A program made the position numbers and the translations under genes. DNA of 64,000 nt from a virus. The notes beneath the pieces are model-generated. The model ran no database searches. It was not told where the DNA came from and saw nothing but the letters and a program-made list of their open reading frames with translations. Each line of letters starts with the position of its first letter. The first letter of the stretch is position 1. This document shows, one piece after another, positions 21,201-31,300 of the stretch. The stretch spans positions 124,001-188,000 of the IMG/VR virus record IMGVR_UViG_3300020438_000007; one strand, given 5' to 3'.

Positions 21201-24200
21201 ATTTGAAAGTTTGTCCCGATATTAGATCATGAGATCCAATACTCATGGTCATAATACCTGTAGAGGGTGTGTAGTCCGCCCCAGACACGGTGTAATCTAT
21301 TCTAGTTGTGATACCAGCAAAGACTTCAAAAGTGTCTCCTGTGACGTTACTGATAGGAACCCAAGTATTGCTTAAAGTATCAGTAGTTCGTGGGTAATAT
21401 TTGGTTGTTGTAAATCCATCAAGTGAACATTTCCAACCTATAGAATCATTTGCAATTAAAACTTGATCACCATTTGAGAATCCATGAGTAGGAACAGTGA
21501 TAGTCAAGATACCCACAATCGGGTTGTAGTTAGCAGTTGTAAGTGAATGTTGACTAGGTCCTGATAAACCATGACCAGCCGATGTTACAATTAATGAACC
21601 AGTAGTGGGAGTGTAATCTGCATTAGTAGGAGTTAACGATCCACCACCAAGAATATTGACTGCATCAGTAACAGCACTATCAAAGATGTGTGCATAGTCT
21701 CCACCAGTCTTAATAGTCTTATCATCAGAACTTACATATGTGTGTGCATAATCACCGCCTGCGAAGGTAGATGTTGCAGTTGCACCGATGAAGGAGTGTG
21801 TATAAGGTCCTCCAGTAAGTAATGCGCCATCTACTGCACGAATAAAAGTATGATCATAGTCACCACCGTAAACTAAAGCACCATTGATTGCTTCTGAGAA
21901 TAGGTGAGTATATTGATCTTTAGGAGGTGCAGCACCAACATCTATTGAAAGTGCAGTACCAGCATAACCAGTAATAGGTAGAGATGTATCGTATGCAGTA
22001 GATCTACTTCTTGGATAGTAATGGAATCTAGAACCATTGTCTAATGAACATGTAAATGCAAGACCAGATAATATAACATCCTTAGCCACTTTGTATCCAT
22101 GAGGTGCAGCAGTAGTAACAGTCATAATTCCTGTTACGTTATTGTACTGAGCAGTTGATACACCTAATGAAGGGTCGTAGTCACAAGTAAATCCAATACC
22201 AGAAAGTATTACACAATCATCCTCTGTAAGGTTGTGTCTATCTCTAGTAAAGATAGTTGCAATACCAGATGTTTGGTCGTATTCTGCACCACCAACACGA
22301 ACAGATGGAGCACTTGCAAATGTGATTGCAATACCAGTTACGTTCACAAAATCATCAGTCTCCAATCCATGACCTTCGTAAGGTATGAATGAACCAATAC
22401 CAGCACCTACATTCGCAGTATGGATACCAGTGGTTGTCATTGCAACACCGATATTTACTTGGAAATTAAGTGTACTTGTTACACCTACAACACCAAAGTA
22501 TCTGTTTACATTTGAAGGGAATATAATATCACCAATTCCAGTACTAAATGCAATACCAGCTAACTTAACAACATTAGAAGTTGTCAATCCATGAGCAGAT
22601 GCTGAGGTAATCGTAGCGATACCAGAAGTAACGTCATAATCGACTGCATTTATATTCTTTTCGTCGCCACTCTTGTTACCAAATGCAGTAACAGTTGTAA
22701 TACCATTTACAGGAGTTCCTTCAAGGAATCCAACAGTCTTAGGAGCAAAGAATCCTGTTCCTCCTTCAACAATAGTGAAGTTGGTAACGATACCCGCTTC
22801 GGCTCTGTTTACAACACCACCACCAAAATATTGATGTGGAAATGTAGAGACACCAACAAAAGCTCTGAATGTATTTGTAGTGTGGCCACTGAGAACATCA
22901 AAACCAATAACGTTTCTACCTTCCATGATTGCGGTATCAACGCCTGCTTGCACTAATCCTCCGCTAACATAGGTCAGTGGTTGCGTGCTGACACCACAAT
23001 CTACCAATACATTATTAGCATCAATTACTTCTACAATAGGATATGCGTCTTCTCTGAATAGAGTTGTAGTTATGCCATTTGTAATTTGAACTTGTTTTAC
23101 AACTAAGCTTTTACCACTGTTAGTTGCAGTTCCAATATAGTGACCACCTGATACGCTAACAGTTGCAATACCAGTTACATAATCATATCCAAACGTGTTA
23201 ATATTTCTCAGTGCAGATATAGCAGTAAATGTAAATCCAGCACCTGTAATTCTAACTAAATCATTTTCAACAAATCCATGAGATGTGCCACCAGTAACAA
23301 ATGTACAGATACCTGTAAACTGGTTGTAATCCGCTGTGGAGATGGCAACTGCCGATCCAGCAGATGTACCCATCTGTGCAGTAATACTTGCACCAAAACC
23401 TTGTGAAGCCCTTACAGTGACCACTGGGGACTCTCTATATCCTTGACCCTTTCCTTCTAGTTGAATAAACTGAAGACTACCTGTTGATCCCACACCAACT
23501 CTTGCTGCAGCTTTCAGGGGTAAGTAATATCCTGAACCAGTTTGTAATCCAACTTTATTAATTCTTCCAGCTCTAGGAACTCCACTCAGGAAGTTAATCT
23601 TATTATCTGCATTGTCAACAACTTCAAAATCAAGACCAGGCGTTTGAACAACATTGTTAATCAAGATAAACGGATTGTTGTTAATGTCAACACCTGTGTT
23701 TACACTGTTGTATAAAGAAGTGACCACACCAAGGTTTTCAGACAAGTCAAACTGTGTGCCTGCAATACCTGTAAATTCTAGAGAAATATCATCAAGAATT
23801 ACGTTCTTATCTTTAGGATTGAATGGATCTAATTTTCTAGAGAATAATCTACCAGAAAAAGAAGAACTAGTTTTTAATCCAATAGGTCCTGCTTGACCAT
23901 ATGGTGCATCAGTAAAGAAGATGTTATCATCAACGATGTTATAGTCACCAGTAAAAACAGAATATGCAGTACCAACACCATGAGAGGTAGAAATAGTACC
24001 AAAAGCACCCCTTTCCACAACAACCTGAGATTGTGTAGATGTACTGAACACTGGATAGTATCCTACTCCAGTATTAAAGATAATGACGGAGGATATTGTT
24101 CCAACACCACTAATTACAGGAAAGAACACACCCTCTGTTAAAGGTGTGGTTGTTCCGTCGATTGTAATTTGTGGAGGATCTGTTGCAGCGTACCCTGCAC

Positions 24201-24294
24201 CACCGTCTAAAACTTCAACTTGGACTACTCCATACAATGAGTTAAAAGACGGTCTTAGTAGAGCTCCTGCTCCTGGCGTGACTCTTGTTGACAT
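15292..24294 (-). CDS. Giant repeat-rich virion structural protein, 3000 aa
   Basis: Starts MSTRVTPGAGALLRPSFNSL. From the N-terminus: GGAGYAATDPP-type strands; shorter repeats with YDxxTGIATxxxxxHGL and FTC up to about residue 740; twelve long repeats at about 740-1950, each ending in FxCxxDxxxxxxxYPRxxDP plus a TFxVNVGxST strand; a mixed region; then residues about 2455-2720 with repeated blade-like units (WVAVGAAGSIFSA, EYVAVGNGGVILAS, KFIVVGDNGTIGIS), resembling a beta-propeller. No catalytic motif is seen. It lies between the fibre-type gene and gp8, so it is a virion protein, probably extending from the baseplate. No named family is assigned. Confidence 0.9.
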   Translation of the reverse strand: MSTRVTPGAGALLRPSFNSLYGVVQVEVLDGGAGYAATDPPQITIDGTTTPLTEGVFFPVISGVGTISSVIIFNTGVGYYPVFSTSTQSQVVVERGAFGTISTSHGVGTAYSVFTGDYNIVDDNIFFTDAPYGQAGPIGLKTSSSFSGRLFSRKLDPFNPKDKNVILDDISLEFTGIAGTQFDLSENLGVVTSLYNSVNTGVDINNNPFILINNVVQTPGLDFEVVDNADNKINFLSGVPRAGRINKVGLQTGSGYYLPLKAAARVGVGSTGSLQFIQLEGKGQGYRESPVVTVRASQGFGASITAQMGTSAGSAVAISTADYNQFTGICTFVTGGTSHGFVENDLVRITGAGFTFTAISALRNINTFGYDYVTGIATVSVSGGHYIGTATNSGKSLVVKQVQITNGITTTLFREDAYPIVEVIDANNVLVDCGVSTQPLTYVSGGLVQAGVDTAIMEGRNVIGFDVLSGHTTNTFRAFVGVSTFPHQYFGGGVVNRAEAGIVTNFTIVEGGTGFFAPKTVGFLEGTPVNGITTVTAFGNKSGDEKNINAVDYDVTSGIATITSASAHGLTTSNVVKLAGIAFSTGIGDIIFPSNVNRYFGVVGVTSTLNFQVNIGVAMTTTGIHTANVGAGIGSFIPYEGHGLETDDFVNVTGIAITFASAPSVRVGGAEYDQTSGIATIFTRDRHNLTEDDCVILSGIGFTCDYDPSLGVSTAQYNNVTGIMTVTTAAPHGYKVAKDVILSGLAFTCSLDNGSRFHYYPRSRSTAYDTSLPITGYAGTALSIDVGAAPPKDQYTHLFSEAINGALVYGGDYDHTFIRAVDGALLTGGPYTHSFIGATATSTFAGGDYAHTYVSSDDKTIKTGGDYAHIFDSAVTDAVNILGGGSLTPTNADYTPTTGSLIVTSAGHGLSGPSQHSLTTANYNPIVGILTITVPTHGFSNGDQVLIANDSIGWKCSLDGFTTTKYYPRTTDTLSNTWVPISNVTGDTFEVFAGITTRIDYTVSGADYTPSTGIMTMSIGSHDLISGQTFKFKPESLGFTCDADGNSLVKYYPRSKDPTYDTAVPILGVAGTTITTQVGITTEVKYNIRFAAYTPQSGIMTVSLDRLHDFQVGESIKFKPGSIVFKCDQDFYQTKHFYPRPSDPYYEKTVTLVGAAGTLFTVNVGPTTSSQMYAFVPNQGVAVDAVIAGGAYPYNLSGIGTDAMITGGGDYTPYWYQNSTTGAIQRPTQKVSVVTGGISFKCAKDNYATVHAYPRPTDPINNLNVGIVSVTTDTFEIRVGVSTIRERGISTSVYNPATGELTMTVGAGHSYINDSAHTISTATYNSSTGVLEPTISNHGFVAGEYVKFDLESISFKCDQDGYTATKAYPRYSDPFLNEWLPIYHVGVNTFSVNVGVSTIVNAYWFQSATTGGLKKARNTVGINTGSIIFTCDRDDHATEHAYPRSYDPIGGNVSVGIGSTSATTLTINVGVSTIVNYGIATAAYTPNTGIMTVFSNVHGLNGAYDDKRIQFATYDAGSGIMTVTTNQSHGMITGNRVNFKRDSIRFRCLMNQRQSVKSYPRAKDPSDQKWLSVTGIDETNFSVNVGTSPLVYHDPTSGSYDPFTGLMTVDIGSHTLKKGTGVKLKTRGFKFTCALDNHATNHFYPRASGISGPDPAYNTSVKITSTTDTTITLDVGKSSNQTEHIFVSAGTSSVISGGNYIHTFENADLDSLLIARDTVGLSTNSYTWRCAQDNYATDHTYPRTTDPIHDVEVGIVSSTLDTFTMNVGITSRVKFNISNATYDPNSGLVTMTTDSSHGLSTTTSVGLATNGFVYTCTMDQNSTEHAYPRVTDPAHNTSLYPTAVTANNVTVNVGVSTRVEYNINHADYNDVVGIMTMFLPTAHGITTAAGAPRNVKLKNESIYFTCSKDGYATAHVYPKGGDPYYNGSIVNRVIDNQNIEIQVGPSTTPSFYNGGGKIQGVILAPRLRNNSPSSEDFAAGGTFVDKIIDDHTYVVNVGISTVDHNYARGGISQQGKRVAASNEIGFSGFDVIEKIDAGKFRVNAGLTTEIALFKRGGRIDKPVFLDITEPAGYFNRDLEYISGNSGLGTNAVVNFRINVDGNIGEFELREEGTAYKVDEVLTVSGIATNPRVGVLTEFQLTVQELENDTFSGFYPGQFILFDDIASFFNGSRTKFTLSVTTSGVTEILSLKTLPGSDMDITNNIFIYINDILQTPQSSYTFKGSRVIFSEAPKPNSKCSVFYFRGSARDVETVEPVSSVKAGDIVQIKENKLNPADIDQFARTGKRIVASDVLETFSYDSIGIDTNTAAERPLSWEKQRQDQILSGVLISKARPGLKSKVLPTTRIIKNVGELDDKIYVNNAFPVFNAIDLLVQSERDVQIFEDSEISPGVVTSIVSTSSSISSLNIVDEGTGYKISNPTVAISSALIERKDPIFAWEFDSITGITSSIEFKSITKEDPYVAVGASSYYMNTKSGTFWERGRIGFGGTITFNGVSVGNSATGNVNVMAVGEFASMARGVSIGNSIGSWTPINLLEQRQIPAIGQVQTLDSTYTGHFNDVIWEGSRNTWVAVGAAGSIFSAVGLTTADAFSQFSGTLQNLNAVCYGQSEYVAVGNGGVILASNDGTGWGDKTSNTVFDLNDIIYDGNKFIVVGDNGTIGISTDKNFWQPWSQQLPAGTVHPATFDFAKIKFFDNFYVGISTVGDLYYSFDLANWNKRVVTQPNEIRDLVQTPYGDFASTRVIVVGSGTTNFYADPVINRATATASVTAGVITSINITDGGFGYRVGSSPPVIVQSDATKREDLFSVDAEGDFGDIVGINTWLPGSASVLPRLAFTLKSQFNDNTNLGYGYSSLNSLGVNFSGLEKGDFFTIYDSSLVVGHALTGITTSSGANQPVGMVTSGDYLGGVFRVEQITTGDAISGLVTVTCAFQPGPTPYGNNTIQVGVGTTATTDTFWGKYSWGKLLGYQNRGAGNPTSFLVNPMNGNVGLSTAAVVSRKKPLT
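18480..22060 (-). repeat. Twelve in-frame protein repeats with the YPR motif
   Basis: Within the 3000-aa gene, twelve units of roughly 100 codons recur. Each carries Y-x-P-x-x-G-I-M-T, H-G-L, a K-x-x-S-I-x-F-x-C strand, a D-x-Y/N-x-T segment and then YPR. Examples are HFYPRPSDP, HAYPRPTDP, KAYPRYSDP, HTYPRTTDP and HAYPRVTDP; the last unit has YPK (HVYPKGGDP). Eleven units have YPR. The DNA copies differ in sequence, so the array is old or under selection against recombination. Confidence 0.85.
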
Positions 24295-24307
24295 TTAATC
24301 GTCTTCC

Positions 24308-25330
24308 TCAGATAATGTTAATAGAACTGCTGCAATAGACTCTGGTAACACCAGTACTATCACGCACTATACTAAAGGTTAAAATATCATCATTTGCCGT
24401 AGACGGCGGAGGGTTGCCTCCAACCCATTTAATACCATTGGCGATTGATGCACCGTTTACTTTGCATGAGTCACCATATGTGTATCCAATTCCAGAGTTG
24501 TTGATGAGTGTAACTGTTGATGCTTTACTATTATCAGAGTTGACATTAGTAAAGTTCCAAGAACTAACGGATGTAGTTATACCACCAAGAACAACTGTTC
24601 CTTGTGATAAGTCAAATGTGAAAGTACCGCCTGCACTTACAGTCAACTGATCACTAAAGTTTCCTACAACTTTCTCTGTAATATCAGAGTTAAAGTTGAC
24701 CTGATCCATCAGTGTACTTGCACCACTTACTTGGATATCTCCTCGTACATCCAATCTACATCTGGGAGCAGTAGAACCAATACCAGTATATGCTTCATTA
24801 GTAACTACAAAAGATTTGTTGTCAGATATATCTGCATCGGATACTCGCAATCCATGTCCATTGCCTTTTGCGACTGCCCAGATAGTTGGTCTTTGATTTG
24901 AGAATGATGCAACTTCTAGTTGTGATGTAGGTAATGAAGTTCCAATGCCGACCATACCGTCTGCTTTGATTCGGAACATCGTTGCAGCAAATCCAACTTC
25001 AATAGGACCATCTGTGATCGCACCAGGCTGTTGAATTGTTATCTTACCAATATCTGCATAACTTGACGTTACAACACCAGTTGTGTTGATATCAATATTA
25101 CCAGTAACGCTCGATGCCATACCAGCAAGAACAGATGTCGATGCAATACCAGCATTTGTGGAATACCCAGCGGTACTAGCGAAAGAAACAAAACTTACAA
25201 GGTTTGCACCATCTCCGAAAATATCGTATAGCTCGTTGAAGTTATCATTTATCTTAATAGTCCCTGCCAATAGGGTATCGCCCGTCCCATCATTAGGAGC
25301 CGAACCAGTACTAATCCCTTGTTTAGACAT
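24308..25330 (-). CDS. Fibre-type structural protein, 340 aa
   Basis: Starts MSKQGISTGSAPNDGTGDTL and continues KINDNFNELY, an N-terminal module common in phage tail-fibre and collar-type proteins. The middle has GIGTSLPTSQLEV, typical of trimeric fibre shafts. The C-terminal 90 residues carry WNFTNVNSDNSKASTVTLIN, GIKWVGGNPPP and DDILTFSIVRDSTGVTRVY, a module I recall from cyanophage fibres. There is no S74 chaperone domain. It sits between gene 7 and the 3000-aa gene and has its own TATAAATA octamer. A short fibre or baseplate spike role is inferred. Confidence 0.85.
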   Translation of the reverse strand: MSKQGISTGSAPNDGTGDTLLAGTIKINDNFNELYDIFGDGANLVSFVSFASTAGYSTNAGIASTSVLAGMASSVTGNIDINTTGVVTSSYADIGKITIQQPGAITDGPIEVGFAATMFRIKADGMVGIGTSLPTSQLEVASFSNQRPTIWAVAKGNGHGLRVSDADISDNKSFVVTNEAYTGIGSTAPRCRLDVRGDIQVSGASTLMDQVNFNSDITEKVVGNFSDQLTVSAGGTFTFDLSQGTVVLGGITTSVSSWNFTNVNSDNSKASTVTLINNSGIGYTYGDSCKVNGASIANGIKWVGGNPPPSTANDDILTFSIVRDSTGVTRVYCSSSINII

Positions 25331-25351
25331 TACTTAAAAACGTTTTTTCTT

Positions 25352-25359
25352 TATTTATA
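25352..25359 (-). promoter_or_regulatory. Late promoter octamer TATAAATA
   Basis: An exact TATAAATA on the minus strand, 22 bases before the ATG at 25330 and immediately after the gene 7 stop codon. Confidence 0.65.
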
Positions 25360-25360
25360 G

Positions 25361-28300
25361 TTAATATGGAGGGTTATCATCGTGAGTAGCAAATGTGCTG
25401 CCACATTTAGTCACGGTTGAGTTAACTCTCTTAGTATCATAATAGAAATCAGTATCGACTGTACTGTTTGCCAATGCAGATCTTGACTGCACAAATGTAG
25501 TGTCTCCAATTTGATTAATTTTAATCAATTCATCATCCAGTCTGATGATGTCTCCTTTAGAAAGAGAACCAATACCAACACCGATTGCAATACCCTGATC
25601 AGTTGTTCCAACTGGGACAGAGACCTGTACTCCCAATTTCTTGTTCTTGATAGGAGTTTGAATAATATTATCAATCATAATCAAGGCCTGTTTGTTTGGA
25701 TCAGCAACCTTGAGTAAGTGAGTTCCAGTTCCTAGACCTGTAAATTGGAATGGTAATGATGTAGATAAACCAGAGATTCTGAACTTAACATCATCAACCT
25801 TTTGAACAAACAATTCATTAGGCATTACATCTGTTCCAAGTTCAACTGGACTTAAGAAGATATTATCAGTAGGTGTACTACCACCAACATATGTACCAGC
25901 AATAGAGATAACGTTAGTAGAGGCATACCCAGTACCGCCATTTATAACATCAATATTAGTAACATCCAAGTTACCATCTCTAGTGATACTGAATACGCCA
26001 CCAGAACCAGTTCCATCATTTGTCGATGGAACATTAAGATACGATGTCTGAACACCTGTTCTTGTACCAGTAACTTTTGTAACTGGGAATGTAAGATCAT
26101 TAGCAGGGGTTGCACCACCTAAATGAGTTCCAGCAATACTTACATTGTCTCCAACAAAGTATCCAGCACCACCAATAGTCAAAGTAACTGCTGTAGATAT
26201 GCACAGTCCTGTAGTTTGATTAAAATCAAACTTAACTTGGAATCGTGCATCTTGACCTCTAGTGGAGATGCCAGGCAATCCACCATCAATATTTCCAAAT
26301 CCATAGATCCTAAACAAGTCGCCTGGTGGGTTAGCAGTGACTGCGGTTCCTGTAACAGGACCTGGGATCTGAACATTATATCCATTTTCAAACATTGCAC
26401 TACCACCGATACCAGATGATCTGGCAGCCATGATGATGTCTTTAGTTCCTGTGGTATGAGATGTAGTTGCAATACCAATCTTAGAACCACCTTGAGTATC
26501 AAGAATTACAGTCTGTCCAGTTTGGAAGTTATGATTCTGGATACTAATGATATTTAATGCAAGATCAACATTAGCAGTTGCCGCAGAATTGTATGACTTC
26601 TTGAATACGGGTTCACCCCCAACAGAGAGTGAGAACTGTTTACTACCAACTAGTGTTCCTGATCTATTATGAGTACCATTAAAACCAGCGGAGATATCAT
26701 CTAAGTTCAAGACTTTGTTAGTCTTGTTCATAATGAAACTCTTAATTGGTCTGCCTTCTGGGAAGAAGATTCTCTGTATTGAACCATTATCCAACTGATC
26801 GTCCTCAGTTACCATGGCAAAGTTGGTTCTCTTACCCAAGTAAATCTCATTATCAATGTTCAAGATGAGATCTACCTTTGTATCTACAGCCTTAACCTTC
26901 ATATTGTTGGACTTAGCAATACCAACATTTACAAGATCTAGTGTAGTTGCATCTTTCTTAGAATCACTTTCAATAATCAAGTCCGAGAACTCTAAGAATC
27001 CTGATGGATGAACAATAGATCTTACAGACTCTTTCCATGTGTTATATGGAAGTCTACTCTTGATTGAGTATGAGAACTTTTGGAAGTAGAAGTTATCCGA
27101 TAATCTTTGACTGAAATCGTTGAGGATTCCAATGTTCATGTCATTCTTAGTAACCTTATCTCTAGTAACGCCGAGAGTTGTTCTAACACTAAATCTGTTT
27201 ACATCTCTTACGTTACCTTTTAGACCAGAAACTTCACCAACTAATGTGTCACCAGATCTGAGAGTTCCGATAGTGTCTCTCAATCTAAGTTGACTAATCT
27301 TACCTTGCCAACCACCTTCTGCAACAAATCCCTCAAATCTATTGGATGTAACTTTTTCACCAGATAGGAACTTAGCATCGTCAATGATTGTCATGTTGAA
27401 CTTCGCCATATCATTGAAGTTCACAATAGATCCTAAAGTGAAGTCATCATCATAAGAACCAAGTGTGACCGTAGAAATGCCAGGAGCATTTCCCATGTCA
27501 AATGTAACAGTTGAATTTGTGGTATTAATCCCAGTTACGGTATAGAACGCAAAGTCATAAACATCAGAGTTGAAGTTACCTTCTCCATTTGCAAGTGAAG
27601 CTGGTTTGATTCTACAGTTCTCAACAAATACCTTATCACCAACATTAAATGGTAACTTGACATCTGTAGATCCATAGCCTGTTGTTACGGGAAGATTGAA
27701 CTGTGGATCTAAAAGAAGTTCAACTGTAACACTTGTACCACTATGAGTGATAGCATCAATGTCATAACCATTGGAGTTGTTTGTTGTAATGACACTAAGT
27801 GGTTCAGTGAATTCAAAAGCATTTTCTAAGATGTCAACTTTATCAACTGATCCACCTTTAACAGTCGCAACAATTTTTACTCTGTTATTACCACGAACTG
27901 CAAGTGTGGGAGGTTGGTTGTATCTTGTACCACCGTCAACCACTTGAATCTCATCCATTCTTGCAATACCGCTGATATCAACGATTGCAGGGACGCTTAG
28001 GAAGGGAAGTAGAGTAGGATCAGTAGGATAGTCAAATCCATCTTTGATTCTTTCAATAATGTCAATTTGACCAATCTCAGGAGATGAAACTTTGACAATA
28101 CCATCTTTACCTTGTGTACTAGCAAAACCAATGACTCTAGGAAGAATAGTGTATCCTTTGCCTGGAAAATTAATCTTGGTAGATTTAATAGGTCCTCTAG
28201 CATTACTAGAAGCAGTGCTATATGTGATTGTACTTACACCAACTCTGGATATGAGTCTTTGAGGTGCAGTTGGTTTTTCCTTCAAGTTAAAGGTAAATGC

Positions 28301-31300
28301 CTTATCATCTTTTCTGATAATTTCATGATCAGTCTTAAGAACGACATTTTTAAATGTTATGTTGTTTCTACCTGTAACATCCGTGTCAGAAGATCCATAT
28401 GTCTTTCTAGCATCAGAAGGAACAACAGGAGTCAAGTCATAGAAGGTCTTTTTAGGCCAATCAGTGTTTGTTGTTATCTTAACTGTAGAACCGACGTTTC
28501 CAGAGATACCATCTCTTATGATGTTGAATCCATCATCATTAGTTCCACTAACATCAAGCCTTTGAGTGAAATTAAGATCTCCAAAGAAATCAAGTTTCAT
28601 ATCCAACAAACTTTGATCCGAAACATCAAAAGTGATGATGTTACCAGTTATGAACTCTAATGGAGGATTAACCTTAGCAATAAAACTTGGATTGGTTGAA
28701 GTTGGCGTTGTTATAGTTGTAATCGCTACAGGATTAGATTCAGACACATCAGACTTGTATTTACAGAGTTTGATGTTATCAATATCTTCTCTAAGCACAA
28801 AGTAAGTCTCATTATGTACTAATCCACCAATAGTGTTGCCATTATCGTAATAAACAACTTTATCACCACTTTGGAAGTCATCATCTGCGATATTGAAACT
28901 TCTTAAGTCCGCAGTGAAATCAGACTTGGAGAATCCAACTTTTGCAGTTGTAATCTTAGCAACAACTGGATCATACCTAAGTTCAACAGTTTCAGCAGAT
29001 TGTGGAAGTGCATCCAGTGTAATAATGTCACCAGTCAATAATTCGTGTACAGAACTAACTCCAACTTCTCCAAAGAACCTTTCTACCTTACTTGTAACTT
29101 TAGGGAAGTTGGTGGTAAAGGAATGTGCAAATCCAGCGTTTGAAGCAACACCATAGAACCAAATTGCATTACCTGTGGTGGGAATACCAGTTGTAGATAA
29201 TCCAATGTAGTCTTGTTCAAAGTTAATTACATAAACACTACTATCGTTAACTAGAACCTCGGTTCCGACACCAGATGTAGCACCAGCAGAAACTTTTGCC
29301 CATACAAGAGATGTTCCACCAATACCCATGTTGTAAGTCAACTCTTGACCTGTAAAGAACGTATGTCCCTTAATAAAGATTCGTTGTTGAGGCACAAACC
29401 TGTTTTCGATGGTTTGTGATACAGCTGTGGATAATCCTGTAAGAGGAATACTGTAATGTGTGCCTGTAGAGCCAACACCGACTGTTTCTCGTGGATTAAA
29501 GTATGTGGTGCTGTTCTCAAAGGTAAATCTAGTGACAGTTGAATTACCAACAGGGAAAGAGAACTTAGTTGGTTTTAAAACAATGTTATTAGTGCCAACT
29601 GCGTGGGTCATTGCAGCACCAACGTAGTTTTCTCTGTTTACGAACAATCTAGAGAACCTTGAGTCAATATTGGTAACTGTCATGTTCTCCGTACCAATAC
29701 CAATCCTATCGCCAGGTTCAAACCCTCTTACATCAGTAACAAAGATGGCAGTGCTAACACCAGTGGTATTAACGTTATCTAAGAATTGAGAAAGACCAGA
29801 TGTTCTAGTAATAACGCTAACTTTGCGGATACCATTGAACTCAGTAAAGTCCGCAGTGCTAATACCACTTAAAATTACAGTTTCACCACTTGCAATCTCA
29901 TGAGGTATAGTTGTTACACCAGTAATCGTTTCTTTGGTCTTAACTAACTCAGTTCCACGGAAAGTAGTAACTCCAATCTCCACTTTATCGACAGGTTTAC
30001 CCAGAACTGATCCAATAACAATATTTGCTCCAGTTCCGTTAGTTCCACTATTATCAAGTTCCAATACATCATTAACTTTGTATCCATCACCTCTAGAAAA
30101 GATAGTTACGGAAGAAATACCAGAACTCTTTGTTTTGGTGACTTCAAATTCTTGTTTTAGGGCATCCTTGACATCATCAATCAATTCGTAGTCAGAATTA
30201 CCATAAGAGAGATAATATGGTGCTACGTTTCTTGTAATTTCTCTAGATGCAATATCAATGTCTTGATTGAAGAAAGTTGTGAAGTTTTCTTCGATTGGAC
30301 TGTCCTTAAATGATGAACCAAGTAAATATGGGAATTTTGGTTTAGCAACTCCACTAGAATCAACATCTACACTGTAGAAGTAAGCATATGATCCATCGGG
30401 GTACTGTGGTGTCACACAATAACGCCCACCATGCACGTCAAGGTCTCCAGAGTTGTCAAAGAGGTAATCATTGGTGAAATACCCAAAGGCAAAGCCAGGA
30501 GGTCTCAGACCCGATCTCGGAGTGGTGTCAAGAATGTATCCTGACTGCAATCTTCTAACGGCTCCTCCAGTTGGGGTTTGATATCCATAAGGACCATAAA
30601 TTGGATTACCGTCGTAAGCAAAACCGAGTATAGGGGAGTGAAAAGCATTGGGAGTCTCTAGATTACCAGAATCGATATTGTCTCCAAGCTGGAATCTAAG
30701 TTTTTGTGGTGGATAGATGCCTATTGTCTGTAATTGGAAGGCAGGGTTTGTACTTGGTTTAGTAAGTAGCGAATCTTCATCACTAATAATGGCATCGTTC
30801 TTCTGAACTTGGTTAATCTTCCATTCACGAACATTTGCAATGAACTTTGCAGATTTACCTCTGTTTTGTAGATCAAGTGTAGTATCACCTGATTTATAAC
30901 CGATACCACCGTCGAGAACTCTTACACCAGTAATCTTATCACCAGTGATGACTGGTCTGATGTCTGCAAAGTCGCCTGTAGGACTGTAGATGACGATATC
31001 AGAGTCTTTACGGTATCCTTTACCAGAAGCAAGGATTTGAACGTCTACGATCGATCCTTCAATGATGATTGGTTTGAGAAGTGCTTGATAAACAACAGTG
31101 GAGATACCAACATCGGGTCTTCTGTGGAAATCCATGATGTTAGTACAACCATAACCAGTACCACCCTCTTCTAGGTAAACACTTTCGATTTCACCAAGAA
31201 CCAAAGGTGAAAACTCAGGTCGAATGGCAGTTGTACTACCGATAGCAGATAAACTTTCAACATTAACAATAATGGGAGGATATTTGAAGGTATGCTTACC

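Noticed and set aside
28112-28660. 182-codon plus-strand ORF opposite gene 7
   Set aside because: Composition is serine-, cysteine- and isoleucine-rich without recognisable motifs, and it lies fully antisense to the well-supported gp7-like gene. Such shadows are frequent opposite GTT/ACA-rich genes.
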